Of a stretch of DNA of 64,000 nt, positions 24,973 through 33,114 are shown one piece after another. The translations under genes and the position numbers were made by a program. Location of the stretch: assembly GCA_963734015.1 (NCBI GenBank), contig CAVTFG010000006.1, positions 117,499 through 181,498 on the forward strand. Reading direction: 5' to 3'. Below the pieces are notes generated by a model. The model ran no database searches and was not told the origin of the DNA. It was given only the letters and a program-made list of their open reading frames with translations. Positions within the stretch are counted from its first letter, which is position 1, and each line of letters opens with the position of its first letter. Source of the DNA: JALZKA01 sp963734015 (GTDB lineage: Bacteria; Actinomycetota; Thermoleophilia; Solirubrobacterales; 70-9).

Positions 24973-25857
24973 GTGCTCGAATTTGCCGCGGGTCGGCATG
25001 ACGTCGTCTCGCTCGAGCAGCTTCTCCGGCTTGGCTTGAGTGACGATGCGGTTTGGAAGGCCGTGGCGGCGGGCCGGTTGCATCGGGTGCATCGCGGCGT
25101 TTATGCCGTTGGCCGGGCGGATCTCACACCTCGCGGGCGGTGGATGGCGGCCGTGCTGGCATGCGGAGACGGCGCTGTGCTGTCGGACGCTTCTGCCGCG
25201 GCGCTCCGCGGCCTGCGGCCAACCGCGGCGGCTCGGATCGACGTCACGGTGCCGCGCCCCTCACCGATCTCCCGTCCCGGCATCCGCGTCCATCGCCACC
25301 CGGACCTGACGCCGGCCGACGTCACCGAGTTGGTCGGCATCCCCGTCGCGAGCGTCTCACGGACACTGCTCGGCCTCGCCACCTTCCTCCGAGAGCAGCA
25401 GCTCGAGCGGGCCTGCGAGCAGGCGGTGGTGCTCGACCAGTTCGACTTGCGCGAGATGGAGGATCTCCTCAAGCGCTCGCGCGGGCGTCGAGGCGTCGCG
25501 CGCCTTCGCAGCGTGCTGGCCCGCGGCGACCTGGGCTCCGACATCCCGGCCAGCGGGCTCGAGACCCGCTACCGCGACCTCTGCGCCCAGGCCGGGTTGC
25601 CGAAGCCGGAGATCAATCGCTACATCCTGCTCGGCGACGAGTACCACCGCGTCGACTTCCTCTGGCGCGAGCAGCGGGTCGTCATCGAGACCGACGGCAA
25701 CCGCTACCACTCAACCGGCTGGCGACGAGCCCGAGATCACGACCGCGACGCCCTCCTAGCGCAACACGGCTACCGCCACGCCCGAATCACCGAGGACACG
25801 ATCACGGACGACCCAAGCCAGGCCATGGCCACGGCACGCTCCCTCCTTCGTCGTTGA
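24973..25857 (+). CDS. AbiEi-type antitoxin-domain / DUF559 endonuclease-like fusion
   Basis: Single protein of about 294 residues. The N-terminal part has the AbiEi-like winged-helix pattern (DVVSLEQLLRLGLSDDAV, GRLHRVHRGVYAVG). The C-terminal part resembles DUF559/Vsr-type PD-(D/E)xK nucleases, with VDFLW and VIETDGNRYH as acidic active-site candidates, followed by RRARDHDRDALLAQHGYRHARIT. GTG 24973 is my preferred start because homology begins there; an in-frame ATG at 24874 would add 33 unconserved residues and cover the palindrome at 24908. Such proteins are common and multi-copy in actinobacteria; no cognate AbiEii toxin gene is adjacent. Function not established. Confidence 0.72.
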   Translation: MLEFAAGRHDVVSLEQLLRLGLSDDAVWKAVAAGRLHRVHRGVYAVGRADLTPRGRWMAAVLACGDGAVLSDASAAALRGLRPTAAARIDVTVPRPSPISRPGIRVHRHPDLTPADVTELVGIPVASVSRTLLGLATFLREQQLERACEQAVVLDQFDLREMEDLLKRSRGRRGVARLRSVLARGDLGSDIPASGLETRYRDLCAQAGLPKPEINRYILLGDEYHRVDFLWREQRVVIETDGNRYHSTGWRRARDHDRDALLAQHGYRHARITEDTITDDPSQAMATARSLLRR

Positions 25858-25897
25858 CTAGAGGCAACAAGTGGTCGGCCGCCCTCGCCACAGCCGC

Positions 25898-27109
25898 TCA
25901 CGGGAGGTAGCTGCGAACCGCGCCCTCGTCCGGATCCGCCATCTCCGCGATCAGGCTCGTCCACGCGAACTCGCGCGCGCCGAGGCCCTCGCCGGTCAGC
26001 GGGTCGTAGTACTCGCGCAGGCCCTCGCGCTCGATCATCGGCACCAGCCGCGTCACCATCTCGCGCGCCTCGGCCTCGTACCCCAGCCGCAGCATCCCGA
26101 TCCAGAGCATCCAGGCCGCGTTGATCCAGGTCGGCCCGCGCCAGTAGCGGAGCTTCCAACCGGGTCCCCGGTTCGGTTCGAACGACGGCTCCGCCGCCGA
26201 GACCGACGGCGGCGGATGGCGAAGCCAGTAGCGGTCGGGATCCAGGATCCGCTCCACGAGCCGGTGACCGATCTCCTCCGGCAGGTCGGGCAGCGCGAGC
26301 GGGGCCAGGCCGGCCCAGGTGTCGACCAGTGGCCGCCCCCCGCCGGGCTGCGCCTCGTCGAGGAACAGGCCGCTGTCCGGGTCCCAGAGGCGGTCGACAA
26401 GGGCCGGGGTGATCGACGGCTCGCCGATCGCCAGCCTCGAGAGTCCCCAGAGCACGTTCGTCATCACCTCGCACAGCACGGGATGCCCCTTCGCCCGGAT
26501 CCGCCGCGCGTCCCAGCCGAGCCGGCGCGACCGCGCGACCAGCAGCGGAAAGCCCCAGCGCGCGTGCGAGCGCCAGCCCCAGACCGGGTCGTACTTCGGC
26601 GAGGAATCGAGGCCCGACTCGTCCGGCTGGATCAGCCACAGGAGCCCATCGCCCTCGAGGTCGCGGTTCGCGACGAGCCACTCGTGATGGCGGGCGATCC
26701 GCGGCTCGGCCGCCGGGTCCCCGACCGCGATCCGCCATGCCCACGCGAGCAGCGGCGGCTGGATCGTCGAGGTCATGGGCGACGAGCGGCTGTCGACGTT
26801 GTAGTAGAGGCGCCGCTTCAGCGAGATCGGGTGGTCCCAGAAGGTCACGTGCCCGATGAAGCCGTCGTCGCGCGAGGCGCGCAGCAGGGACTCGAGCTCC
26901 GAGCGCGACCGTTCGCGGTCGAACCGCCGCCAGACGATCGCCGCGAAGCACGAGTCCCAGTACCACTGCCACGGGTACCGCGTCGGGCTGGGCCGCGTGT
27001 AGCCGTACGGCATCCCGTCACGCTCGCCCTCGGCCCACGAAGCCGCGAGCACGCGGTGGCAGAGTTCTCCAAGCCCCTCGTTCGAGCCAGCGACGAAGTC
27101 GCGGTTCAT
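25898..27109 (-). CDS. Glycoside hydrolase, (alpha/alpha)6-barrel, GH63/mannosylglycerate-hydrolase-like
   Basis: Cytosolic-looking protein of 403 residues (no signal peptide from ATG 27109). Motifs typical of GH63-like and MGH1-like six-hairpin glycosidases are present: YPWQWYWDSCF near the N-terminus, GHVTFWDHP, the GWRSHARWGFPLLVA helix and YWRGPTWINAAWMLW towards the end, followed by EYYDPLTGEG. Likely substrates are compatible-solute glycosides or alpha-glucosides; which one is not visible. It stands alone, with an 85-bp gap carrying a hairpin between it and the ABC exporter operon. Confidence 0.72.
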   Translation of the reverse strand: MNRDFVAGSNEGLGELCHRVLAASWAEGERDGMPYGYTRPSPTRYPWQWYWDSCFAAIVWRRFDRERSRSELESLLRASRDDGFIGHVTFWDHPISLKRRLYYNVDSRSSPMTSTIQPPLLAWAWRIAVGDPAAEPRIARHHEWLVANRDLEGDGLLWLIQPDESGLDSSPKYDPVWGWRSHARWGFPLLVARSRRLGWDARRIRAKGHPVLCEVMTNVLWGLSRLAIGEPSITPALVDRLWDPDSGLFLDEAQPGGGRPLVDTWAGLAPLALPDLPEEIGHRLVERILDPDRYWLRHPPPSVSAAEPSFEPNRGPGWKLRYWRGPTWINAAWMLWIGMLRLGYEAEAREMVTRLVPMIEREGLREYYDPLTGEGLGAREFAWTSLIAEMADPDEGAVRSYLP

Positions 27110-27147
27110 GCGCTTACGACCTGCCGGGTCAGGCAACACACCCTAGC

Positions 27148-27183
27148 CCGATGGCAGCGGACGCGAAGCGGAGCAGCCATCGG
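27148..27183 (-). terminator. Strong hairpin downstream of the ABC exporter operon
   Basis: CCGATGGC pairs with GCCATCGG, extended by two more pairs after one mismatch, around a 14-nt loop. It lies 12 nt past the stop of the leftward exporter operon. There is no T-tract, so it may be a non-canonical terminator, an mRNA 3' stabiliser, or part of the glycosidase leader. Confidence 0.35.
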
Positions 27184-27194
27184 ATTCGAATTGT

Positions 27195-27974
27195 TCAATC
27201 GGCCATCTTTCGCATGCCTCGGAGGGCGAAGAACGCCATCAGCGCGATGAGCCCCGCGAGCGCCACCAGGCCGGGCCACGTCTCCCCCCAGGTCACCCCG
27301 CCCGTCACGAACCCCTGGCGCGCCATCTCGAGCACCTGGGTGACCGGGTTGATCTCGGAGACGGTCTGCAGCCAGGGCTGCAGCAGCGCCTTGGGCGCGT
27401 ACGAGGTGGTGAAAAGCACCAGCACGAACATCCCCGCCTGCATCAGCGGCGCGGCCGACTGGGTGCGGAATCGCAGCGCCAGCGAGCATCCCCAGAGCGC
27501 CGCCACCGTCCCCATGGCCATGACGCCGAACAGCGCGATCAGCAGGCCCGGGATGCCCGGCCAGTTCGCGCCGATCGCAAACGCGACCGCCAGCAGCACG
27601 GCCGCCGGCACCAGCGACCGGATCGCGGCCGAGGCCACGAGGCCGCCCAGGATCGCCGGGCGCGGGGCGGGGGAGGCAAGCAGGCGGTCGAACCAGCCCT
27701 GTTCGATGTCGCGGGCGAGGTTGACTCCCGTTGCCGCGCCCGTGAACCCGGCCCCCTGCAGCATCGAGACCGGGATCAGGAAGCTCTGGTAGCTGTCCGT
27801 GTCGAAGCCGCGCAGCTCGGTGAGGTTGCCGAACACCGAGGTCAGGCCGAGGAAGAAGATGGTGGGCGCCAGCACGCCTGGGATCGCCGCGCCGGGCACC
27901 CGGACGAGCTCGTTCGCCGACCGCCGCACGAGCGCCGACACCGTCGGCCAGCTGATCGCGATGGCGGCCGTCAT
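27195..27974 (-). CDS. ABC-2 type exporter permease (DrrB-like), second permease
   Basis: Integral membrane protein of 259 residues with about six hydrophobic segments. LASPAPRPAILGGLV after the second segment and the conserved SEINPVTQVLEMARQGF near the C-terminus are hallmarks of ABC-2/DrrB permeases. It overlaps the upstream permease by 4 nt, so one ATPase and two permeases form a heterodimeric exporter. The substrate (drug, lipid or glycolipid) is unknown. Confidence 0.88.
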   Translation of the reverse strand: MTAAIAISWPTVSALVRRSANELVRVPGAAIPGVLAPTIFFLGLTSVFGNLTELRGFDTDSYQSFLIPVSMLQGAGFTGAATGVNLARDIEQGWFDRLLASPAPRPAILGGLVASAAIRSLVPAAVLLAVAFAIGANWPGIPGLLIALFGVMAMGTVAALWGCSLALRFRTQSAAPLMQAGMFVLVLFTTSYAPKALLQPWLQTVSEINPVTQVLEMARQGFVTGGVTWGETWPGLVALAGLIALMAFFALRGMRKMAD

Positions 27975-28759
27975 CCGCCCGTCCTAAGCCTGTGCCGGAG
28001 CGCGAGCCCGCTGAGCCCGAGGCTCACGCCCGCGATGCCGACGATCGACGCGAACGCCTTCCACGCGTCCTCGCCGGTCAGGGTCGAGACCACCGGGTCG
28101 CGGATGCCCTCGACGATGAACGAGACCGGGTTGTACTCGGCGACCGTCGCCGCCGGCTCGAGCATCAGCGTGTACGGGAAGAACGCCGAGCTCAGGAACA
28201 GGATCACGAACACCAGCGGGAACAGCCCCTGCACCACGGACGCGCTGCCGGTGCGCAGCGCGATCGCCGCGCCGATGCCGCCGAACGCGATCGCCGCCAG
28301 CGTCACGAACACGATCATCAGGACGACCCCGATGACGCCCTCCTCGATCCGGGCGCCGAAGACGAGGCCGATCACCACGTAGAAGACCGCCGAGAACGCC
28401 CCCAACGCCGCCGTGCCCGCGAGCCGTCCCAGCACGATCGCGAACCGCGAGATCGGCGCCGCCAGCAACCGGTCCGTGAAGCCCATCTCGATGTCGACCG
28501 CCAGGGCGATGCCGCCGCTGTTCCCGGCGAGGAGCGCCGACTGGATCATCGCCCCGGCGAGCATGAAGTCGAGGAACCCGTTGACCTCGGGGAACCCGGG
28601 CAGGCCCACGGCCGATCCGGCCCCGCCCGTCTGCACGGCGAGCAACAGCGACGGGAAGATGATGATCGGCGCCATCAGCTGCGGGCGCCGGAACGTTTGC
28701 CTGATCGACCGCCGCCCGAGCGCCGCGACCACGCGGGCGTTGTCGGCGAGGCGGCTCAC
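27971..28759 (-). CDS. ABC-2 type exporter permease (DrrB-like), first permease
   Basis: Membrane protein of 262 residues with the same layout as its downstream partner: an N-terminal cytosolic stretch ending RQTFRRPQLM, a first loop DIEMGFTDRLLAAPISR, and AEYNPVSFIVEGIRDPV before the last helix. It overlaps the ATPase gene by 4 nt upstream and the second permease by 4 nt downstream. Two similar half-size permeases suggest a heterodimeric channel. Confidence 0.88.
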   Translation of the reverse strand: MSRLADNARVVAALGRRSIRQTFRRPQLMAPIIIFPSLLLAVQTGGAGSAVGLPGFPEVNGFLDFMLAGAMIQSALLAGNSGGIALAVDIEMGFTDRLLAAPISRFAIVLGRLAGTAALGAFSAVFYVVIGLVFGARIEEGVIGVVLMIVFVTLAAIAFGGIGAAIALRTGSASVVQGLFPLVFVILFLSSAFFPYTLMLEPAATVAEYNPVSFIVEGIRDPVVSTLTGEDAWKAFASIVGIAGVSLGLSGLALRHRLRTGG

Positions 28760-29725
28760 GCCGGCTCGGGCGCGGGGGCGTCCTCGCCCTCGACCTCCAG
28801 GTGGCGGCCGGTCTTGGCGACGAACACGTCGTCGAGGGTCGGCTCGACCAGGTCGAGCGACTCCACCGCCAGGCCCGCCTCGTCGAGCGCGCGCACGACC
28901 GGCGCGACCTCGGTCGCCCCGCCGGCAAGCTCCACGAGCACGTGGCCGTCCTTCGGGGGCATCGGCTTGCCGAGCGTGGCCACGACCTCACGGGCCCGCT
29001 CGACCTCGCCCTCGCAGATGGCGATCTCCAGGTGCGGGCGGCCGACCTGTGCCTTCAGCTCATCGGGCGTGCCCTCGGCGACGATCAGCCCGCCGGAGAT
29101 GATCCCGACGCGGTCGGCCAGCTGATCCGCCTCCTCCAGGTACTGGGTGGTGAGGAAGACCGTCGCGCCCTCCCGGCGGTTCAGCTTCTGGACCTCCTCC
29201 CAGATCCCCTTCCGACTGACCGGGTCGAGCCCGGTGGTGGGCTCGTCGAGGAACAGCACCCGCGGCTCGTGGACCAGCGCCGAGGCGAGATCGAGCCGGC
29301 GGCGCATCCCGCCGGAGTAGGTGCCGACCCGCCGGTCGGCGGCGCTCGACGAGCCCCACGCGTTCGAGCAGCGCCTCGGCGCGGCGCTCGCCCTCGGCCC
29401 TGGGGAGGCGGTGGAGCGTGGCCTGGAGGCGAATCAGCTCCCGCCCCGTCATGAGCGGGTCGAGCGCAGCCTCCTGGAGCGCGACGCCGATCGCCTCGCG
29501 GACGGCGCTCGCTTCACGAACGACGTCGTGGCCCGCCACGCTGGCGCTGCCGCCGGTCGGCCGCAGCAGCGTGGTGAGCATCCGCACGGTGGTCGTCTTG
29601 CCGGCGCCGTTCGGCCCGAGGAAGGCGTAGATCTCGCCCTCGGCGACCTCGAGGTCCACGCCGCAGACGGCTCTGACGCCGCCCTCGAACTCCCGCTCGA
29701 GCCCCCGTACTTCGATCGCCGCCAT
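28756..29725 (-). CDS. DrrA-like ABC exporter ATPase, with an apparent +1 frameshift
   Basis: Nucleotide-binding subunit of the exporter. The first frame from ATG 29725 has EVRGLEREFEGGVRAV, the Walker A GPNGAGKTTT and the Q-loop VALQEAALDPLMTGRE, reaching RVGLVE. The ABC signature (TYSGGMRRRLDLA), Walker B (VLFLDEPTTGLDP), H-loop region (LTTQYLEEADQL) and the DrrA-type tail with EPTLDDVFVAKTGRHLEV continue in another frame. Removing one base at about 29336-29350 restores a 322-residue protein. Both halves are fully conserved, so the break is either recent or an assembly error. Confidence 0.85.
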
Positions 29726-29755
29726 CGCGGCGGGATTGTAGGGAGGAGAGTCCGG

Positions 29756-30478
29756 CTAGTTACCGGGCTTGAAGTACGCGTGGTACAGCAGCCGCGCCTG
29801 GTTGTACGTGCATGCGTACTTGCGGTCGGTGCCGACGTTTCGGTGCGGCTTCGTGTGCGCGAAGAAGTAGTCCAGCCGCTGGTTTTCGGGAACGCTCGCC
29901 GGGATCTCGCAGTTCTTCTTGCTGCGGCTCGCGACCCACACGTCATCGCGGCTCTGGCCCTTGAACGCGAACGCGGGCAGCCACGTTGCCGTGGTCAGGG
30001 CGACGATGCTGCCCTTGGATACCTGCAGCGGCTCCCGCAGGGTGAAGGTCGGCTGCTCCCCGTAGTACGACTGGACCTTGATGATCGGGGAAGCGCGCTG
30101 CAGCCGGAACTTGCGCTTGCCCTTCTTCCGCAGGATCGAAATGCCGGCGGTCGGGGCCTCGCCGAATTCGCTGGTTCGCGCCGCCTTGCCGAAGACGTTT
30201 CGCTCGTTCTTCGACGGCTTGGCCAGGTCCACGCTCCAGGCGACGATCTTGCCCTTGCTGGGCGCCTTGAAAAGGTTGGCCTTGCCATCGACGCTTCGCT
30301 GGTACCCGGTCACCTGGCCGGTGATCTGGCATTCGGACGCCGATTTCTGCGAACAGGCCGGCTTGGGGTTGTCCCGAGTCTTGCCAAGCACCTTCGCGCG
30401 CTCGGCCCCGGCCACGCCGGAAAGCCCGACCGCGACCACGGCCGCGAGAACGGCGGCAGCACCAAGCATCGGGCGCAC
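29756..30478 (-). CDS. Secreted protein of unknown function
   Basis: About 240 residues with a clear signal peptide (MLGAAAVLAAVVAVGLSGVAGA) if started at GTG 30478, three codons ahead of the ATG of that peptide. In-frame starts up to 30733 add a Pro/Arg-rich leader that looks non-coding. The mature protein is basic, predicted beta-rich (ISILRKKGKRKFRL, KIVAWSVDLAKPS) and has four cysteines, including one in CQITGQ and one in YACTYNQARLLYHAYF. I recognise no catalytic motif. The layout suggests an extracellular binding or structural domain. It is leftward, 30 bp upstream of the ABC exporter. Confidence 0.6.
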   Translation of the reverse strand: MRPMLGAAAVLAAVVAVGLSGVAGAERAKVLGKTRDNPKPACSQKSASECQITGQVTGYQRSVDGKANLFKAPSKGKIVAWSVDLAKPSKNERNVFGKAARTSEFGEAPTAGISILRKKGKRKFRLQRASPIIKVQSYYGEQPTFTLREPLQVSKGSIVALTTATWLPAFAFKGQSRDDVWVASRSKKNCEIPASVPENQRLDYFFAHTKPHRNVGTDRKYACTYNQARLLYHAYFKPGN

Positions 30479-30642
30479 GCGCGCCGGGCGGCGCTCGGGT
30501 GGCTTGGAGCTTGGGGAAGTCACTGGACTCGTAGAACACGGCCAACCATGCGATGTTGCGGCTCGCCGTGAGGCCATCGTAGCCAGCGGTCCAGGGGATT
30601 CCGGCCGCCCGGACGCCCGCTTGGGCAGTCCCTTGCGCGCCG

Positions 30643-30918
30643 CTAGGCGGGCTCGCCCAGCGGTTCCTGGCGCTTGCCGCAGTACGGGCAGTCGGCGACG
30701 TCCAGGCCGATCAACTGGTCGCAGCGGGGGCACAGGCGCAGGTTCTCGGGCGTGCGCAGGAGCGCCGACTCCGAGGGCGCGAGCGGCAGGGTGCGCGTGA
30801 CGGGCTCCATCTCCTCGCCGCTCACGCTGTCCACGTAGACGCCGTTCTCGTCCACCACGGCTATCGCCTCACGTCCCGAGGCCGGGGCACGCAGCCGGTA
30901 CGTCTGCCGGTCGTTCAC
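30643..30918 (-). CDS. Small zinc-ribbon protein
   Basis: 91 residues. The C-terminal third carries two CxxC knuckles, CPRC and CPYCG, 16 residues apart, a zinc ribbon. The N-terminal part (YRLRAPASGREAIAVVDENGVYVD) looks like a small beta domain. No catalytic residues. It is divergent from the glycosyltransferase gene with only 28 bp between starts. Function unknown; nucleic-acid or protein binding is a guess. Confidence 0.65.
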   Translation of the reverse strand: MNDRQTYRLRAPASGREAIAVVDENGVYVDSVSGEEMEPVTRTLPLAPSESALLRTPENLRLCPRCDQLIGLDVADCPYCGKRQEPLGEPA

Positions 30919-30946
30919 GGCGCGAACTGTACTCCAGCCTTAGGCT

Positions 30947-32485
30947 GTGCCGATCCGCGTCCTGATCTTCCACGGATATCTGCTCGGGGGCACCGGCTCG
31001 AACGTCTACAACGCGAGCCTGGCCGCGGCCATGCGCCGCATGGGACACGACGTGCATCTGGTCTGCGAGGACCGCCAGGCCGACCGGCTCGACTTCGTCG
31101 ACGCGGTCGGTGACTGGGACTCGGGCGAGCTCCGGCTGCGCGAGACCGGGATCCCGCCCGCGGACGGCTCGGTCACCGTCTACACGCCCGACATCGGCGG
31201 CCTGCTGCCGGTCTTCGTGCGCGACCGCTACACCGGCTTCGAGGTCAAGGAGTTCCAGGAGCTGACCGACGCGGAGCTGGCGAACTACATCGACACCAAC
31301 GTCGCCGCGGTGCGCGAGGTCGCCGAGCGCGCCGGCGGTATGGACGCCGCGCTCGCGAACCACATCGTGACCGCGCCGGTGATCCTTCACCGCGCGGGGC
31401 TTCAGTTCGCGCTGGCCGTGCACGGGTCGGACCTCTCGTACACCGTGCTGCCGAACCTCGAGCGGTTCGGGCCCCTTGCGCTGGAAGGCGCCCGCGCGGC
31501 GGCGGGGATCCTGGTCGGCTCCGGGCACATCGCGGAGCGCCTGCGCCTCGCGGTCGACGAGCCCGAGGTGAACGCGAAGGTCGCGCTGGGGCCGCCCGGC
31601 GTGGACACGGAGGCATTCGCGCCCGTGCCCGCCGCTGAACGGGAAGGCAGGCTGCTGGACCTCGCGCGCACCCTCGCCGCGATCGAGCCAATCCCCGACC
31701 GCGACGCGCACGAACGGAGCTCGTGGGACCGCGACCCGGCCGAGGCCGCGAGCGCGGTCGAGTGGTTCGCCGGCGCCGAGGGCCCCAGGGTCGTCTTCGT
31801 GGGCAAGCTGATCGTCTCCAAGGGCGTCGACCTGTTGCTGGCTGCGTGGCCGCTCGTGCACGCGCAGAACCCCGGCGCGCGCCTCATGATCGCCGGCTTC
31901 GGCGCCTTCCGGGAAACGCTCGAGGACCTGTGGCGCGGCCTGACTGTGGGCGACGCGGATGCCGTGGCCGAGATCGCCCGCCGGGGCCGCGGCCTGGAGG
32001 GCGGGGAGGACGCGCCGTTGAACCACTTGGCGGCGTTCCTCGACGCGCGGCCCGATGGCTATGACGATGCCGCCCGCGACGCGGCAGGCAGCATCGGCTT
32101 TTCCGGGCGCCTCGAGCACGACGAGGTCGCCCGCCTCGTGCCGTCCTGCGACTCCCTGGTCTTCCCGAGCACCTTCCCCGAGGCGTTCGGCATGGTCGCC
32201 GCCGAGGCCGCCGCCGGGGGCGTGCTGCCGGTCTCCGCCGCGCACTCCGGCGCCCTCGAGGTCAGCCGCGAGCTGGCCGCCGACCTGCCCGACGCTGCGG
32301 CGCCGCTGGTCTCATTCCAGGTCGGCGACGGGTCGGTCGCCGAGATCGCCGCGAACCTGAACGACTGGCTCGCCCTGGCCCCCGATATCACTGCCCAGGC
32401 GCGGGCGGCGCTGCGCGAAACGGCGGTCCGGCTGTGGAGCTGGGAGGGGGTCGCGCGCGGCGTGATCGAGGCTTCCAGTCCCTGA
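30947..32485 (+). CDS. GT4-family glycosyltransferase
   Basis: GT-B fold glycosyltransferase, 512 residues, longer than the usual 380-420 because of an insertion of about 60 residues (near 310-370) in the C-terminal domain. The N-terminal domain has GGTGSNVYNASLAAAMRRMGHDVHLV; the C-terminal domain has FVGKLIVSKGVDLLL and the nucleotide-sugar signature PSTFPEAFGMVAAEAAAGGVLPV with the E-x7-E pattern. A retaining transfer from a sugar nucleotide to lipid or polysaccharide is likely. The GTG start directly follows a TAGGCT. Confidence 0.85.
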   Translation: MPIRVLIFHGYLLGGTGSNVYNASLAAAMRRMGHDVHLVCEDRQADRLDFVDAVGDWDSGELRLRETGIPPADGSVTVYTPDIGGLLPVFVRDRYTGFEVKEFQELTDAELANYIDTNVAAVREVAERAGGMDAALANHIVTAPVILHRAGLQFALAVHGSDLSYTVLPNLERFGPLALEGARAAAGILVGSGHIAERLRLAVDEPEVNAKVALGPPGVDTEAFAPVPAAEREGRLLDLARTLAAIEPIPDRDAHERSSWDRDPAEAASAVEWFAGAEGPRVVFVGKLIVSKGVDLLLAAWPLVHAQNPGARLMIAGFGAFRETLEDLWRGLTVGDADAVAEIARRGRGLEGGEDAPLNHLAAFLDARPDGYDDAARDAAGSIGFSGRLEHDEVARLVPSCDSLVFPSTFPEAFGMVAAEAAAGGVLPVSAAHSGALEVSRELAADLPDAAAPLVSFQVGDGSVAEIAANLNDWLALAPDITAQARAALRETAVRLWSWEGVARGVIEASSP

Positions 32486-32527
32486 TCGCGGTTTCGGTCG
32501 GGCGGTGGCCGTTTGTACGCTGCGGGC

Positions 32528-33055
32528 ATGCCGGACCCGATCGACTACGAGCAGACGGAGGCCGAAGCGGCCTTACTGCGGGGCGCGGCCGAAGACGCCA
32601 TGGGCCGCGCCGGCGCGACCGGAGGAGCGCTCGGCGGCCTGGTCGGCGGCGCCGCCGGCGGTGGGGTCGCAGGCGGGGCCGGCGGGAGCGTGGGCGGTGC
32701 CCGGGGCGGCGCTCGCGGTGGCCGGCTCGGGGTCAGGTTGACCCGGGTCCATACCGCGGGCGAGGAATTCGAGACCGAGCTGGCTCCCGACGCGGTGGTG
32801 GCGCGCGTGCGTGAGTCGGTCGCCGAGCACGGAACCGAGATCGAGGATCCGAACGCCGCCGGGGATTCCAGCATCTGGGCGCTCGTCGCCGCCGGTTCCA
32901 TGAACATGAACGTGGCGCTCGTCAGGGTGGCGGTCGAGCCCTCCGGCAAGGGCTCGTCCGTGTCGATGCGTGCGAGCGCGCACGAGGGGCGGATCGGCCG
33001 CAAGAACACCGGCGCGACGGCGATCGAGCGGATGGCCGCGCGGCTCCGGAGCTAG
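32528..33055 (+). CDS. Glycine-zipper membrane-associated protein of unknown function
   Basis: About 175 residues from ATG 32528, behind a TACGCT box. Residues about 28-65 form a Gly/Ala-rich run (GGLVGGAAGGG, GGAGGSVGGARGG) typical of glycine-zipper hairpins that insert into or pack on membranes. The rest is a soluble-looking alpha/beta domain (RVHTAGEEFETEL, MNMNVALVRVAVEPSG). I recognise no enzyme motif. It precedes the oxidase operon by 59 bp but seems to be a separate unit because coxB has its own -10 box. Confidence 0.5.
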   Translation: MPDPIDYEQTEAEAALLRGAAEDAMGRAGATGGALGGLVGGAAGGGVAGGAGGSVGGARGGARGGRLGVRLTRVHTAGEEFETELAPDAVVARVRESVAEHGTEIEDPNAAGDSSIWALVAAGSMNMNVALVRVAVEPSGKGSSVSMRASAHEGRIGRKNTGATAIERMAARLRS

Positions 33056-33100
33056 TGGCAATCGTCGCCTGAGCGACGCCCAACCGCCGCCATTCGTCAA

Positions 33101-33106
33101 TAGAAT
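33101..33106 (+). promoter_or_regulatory. -10 element (TAGAAT) of the cytochrome oxidase operon
   Basis: TAGAAT ends 8 nt before the coxB ATG. The same hexamer stands 9 nt before the first gene of the leftward oxidase-like/heme A operon (44443-44448). Confidence 0.55.
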
Positions 33107-33114
33107 GCCGCGCG

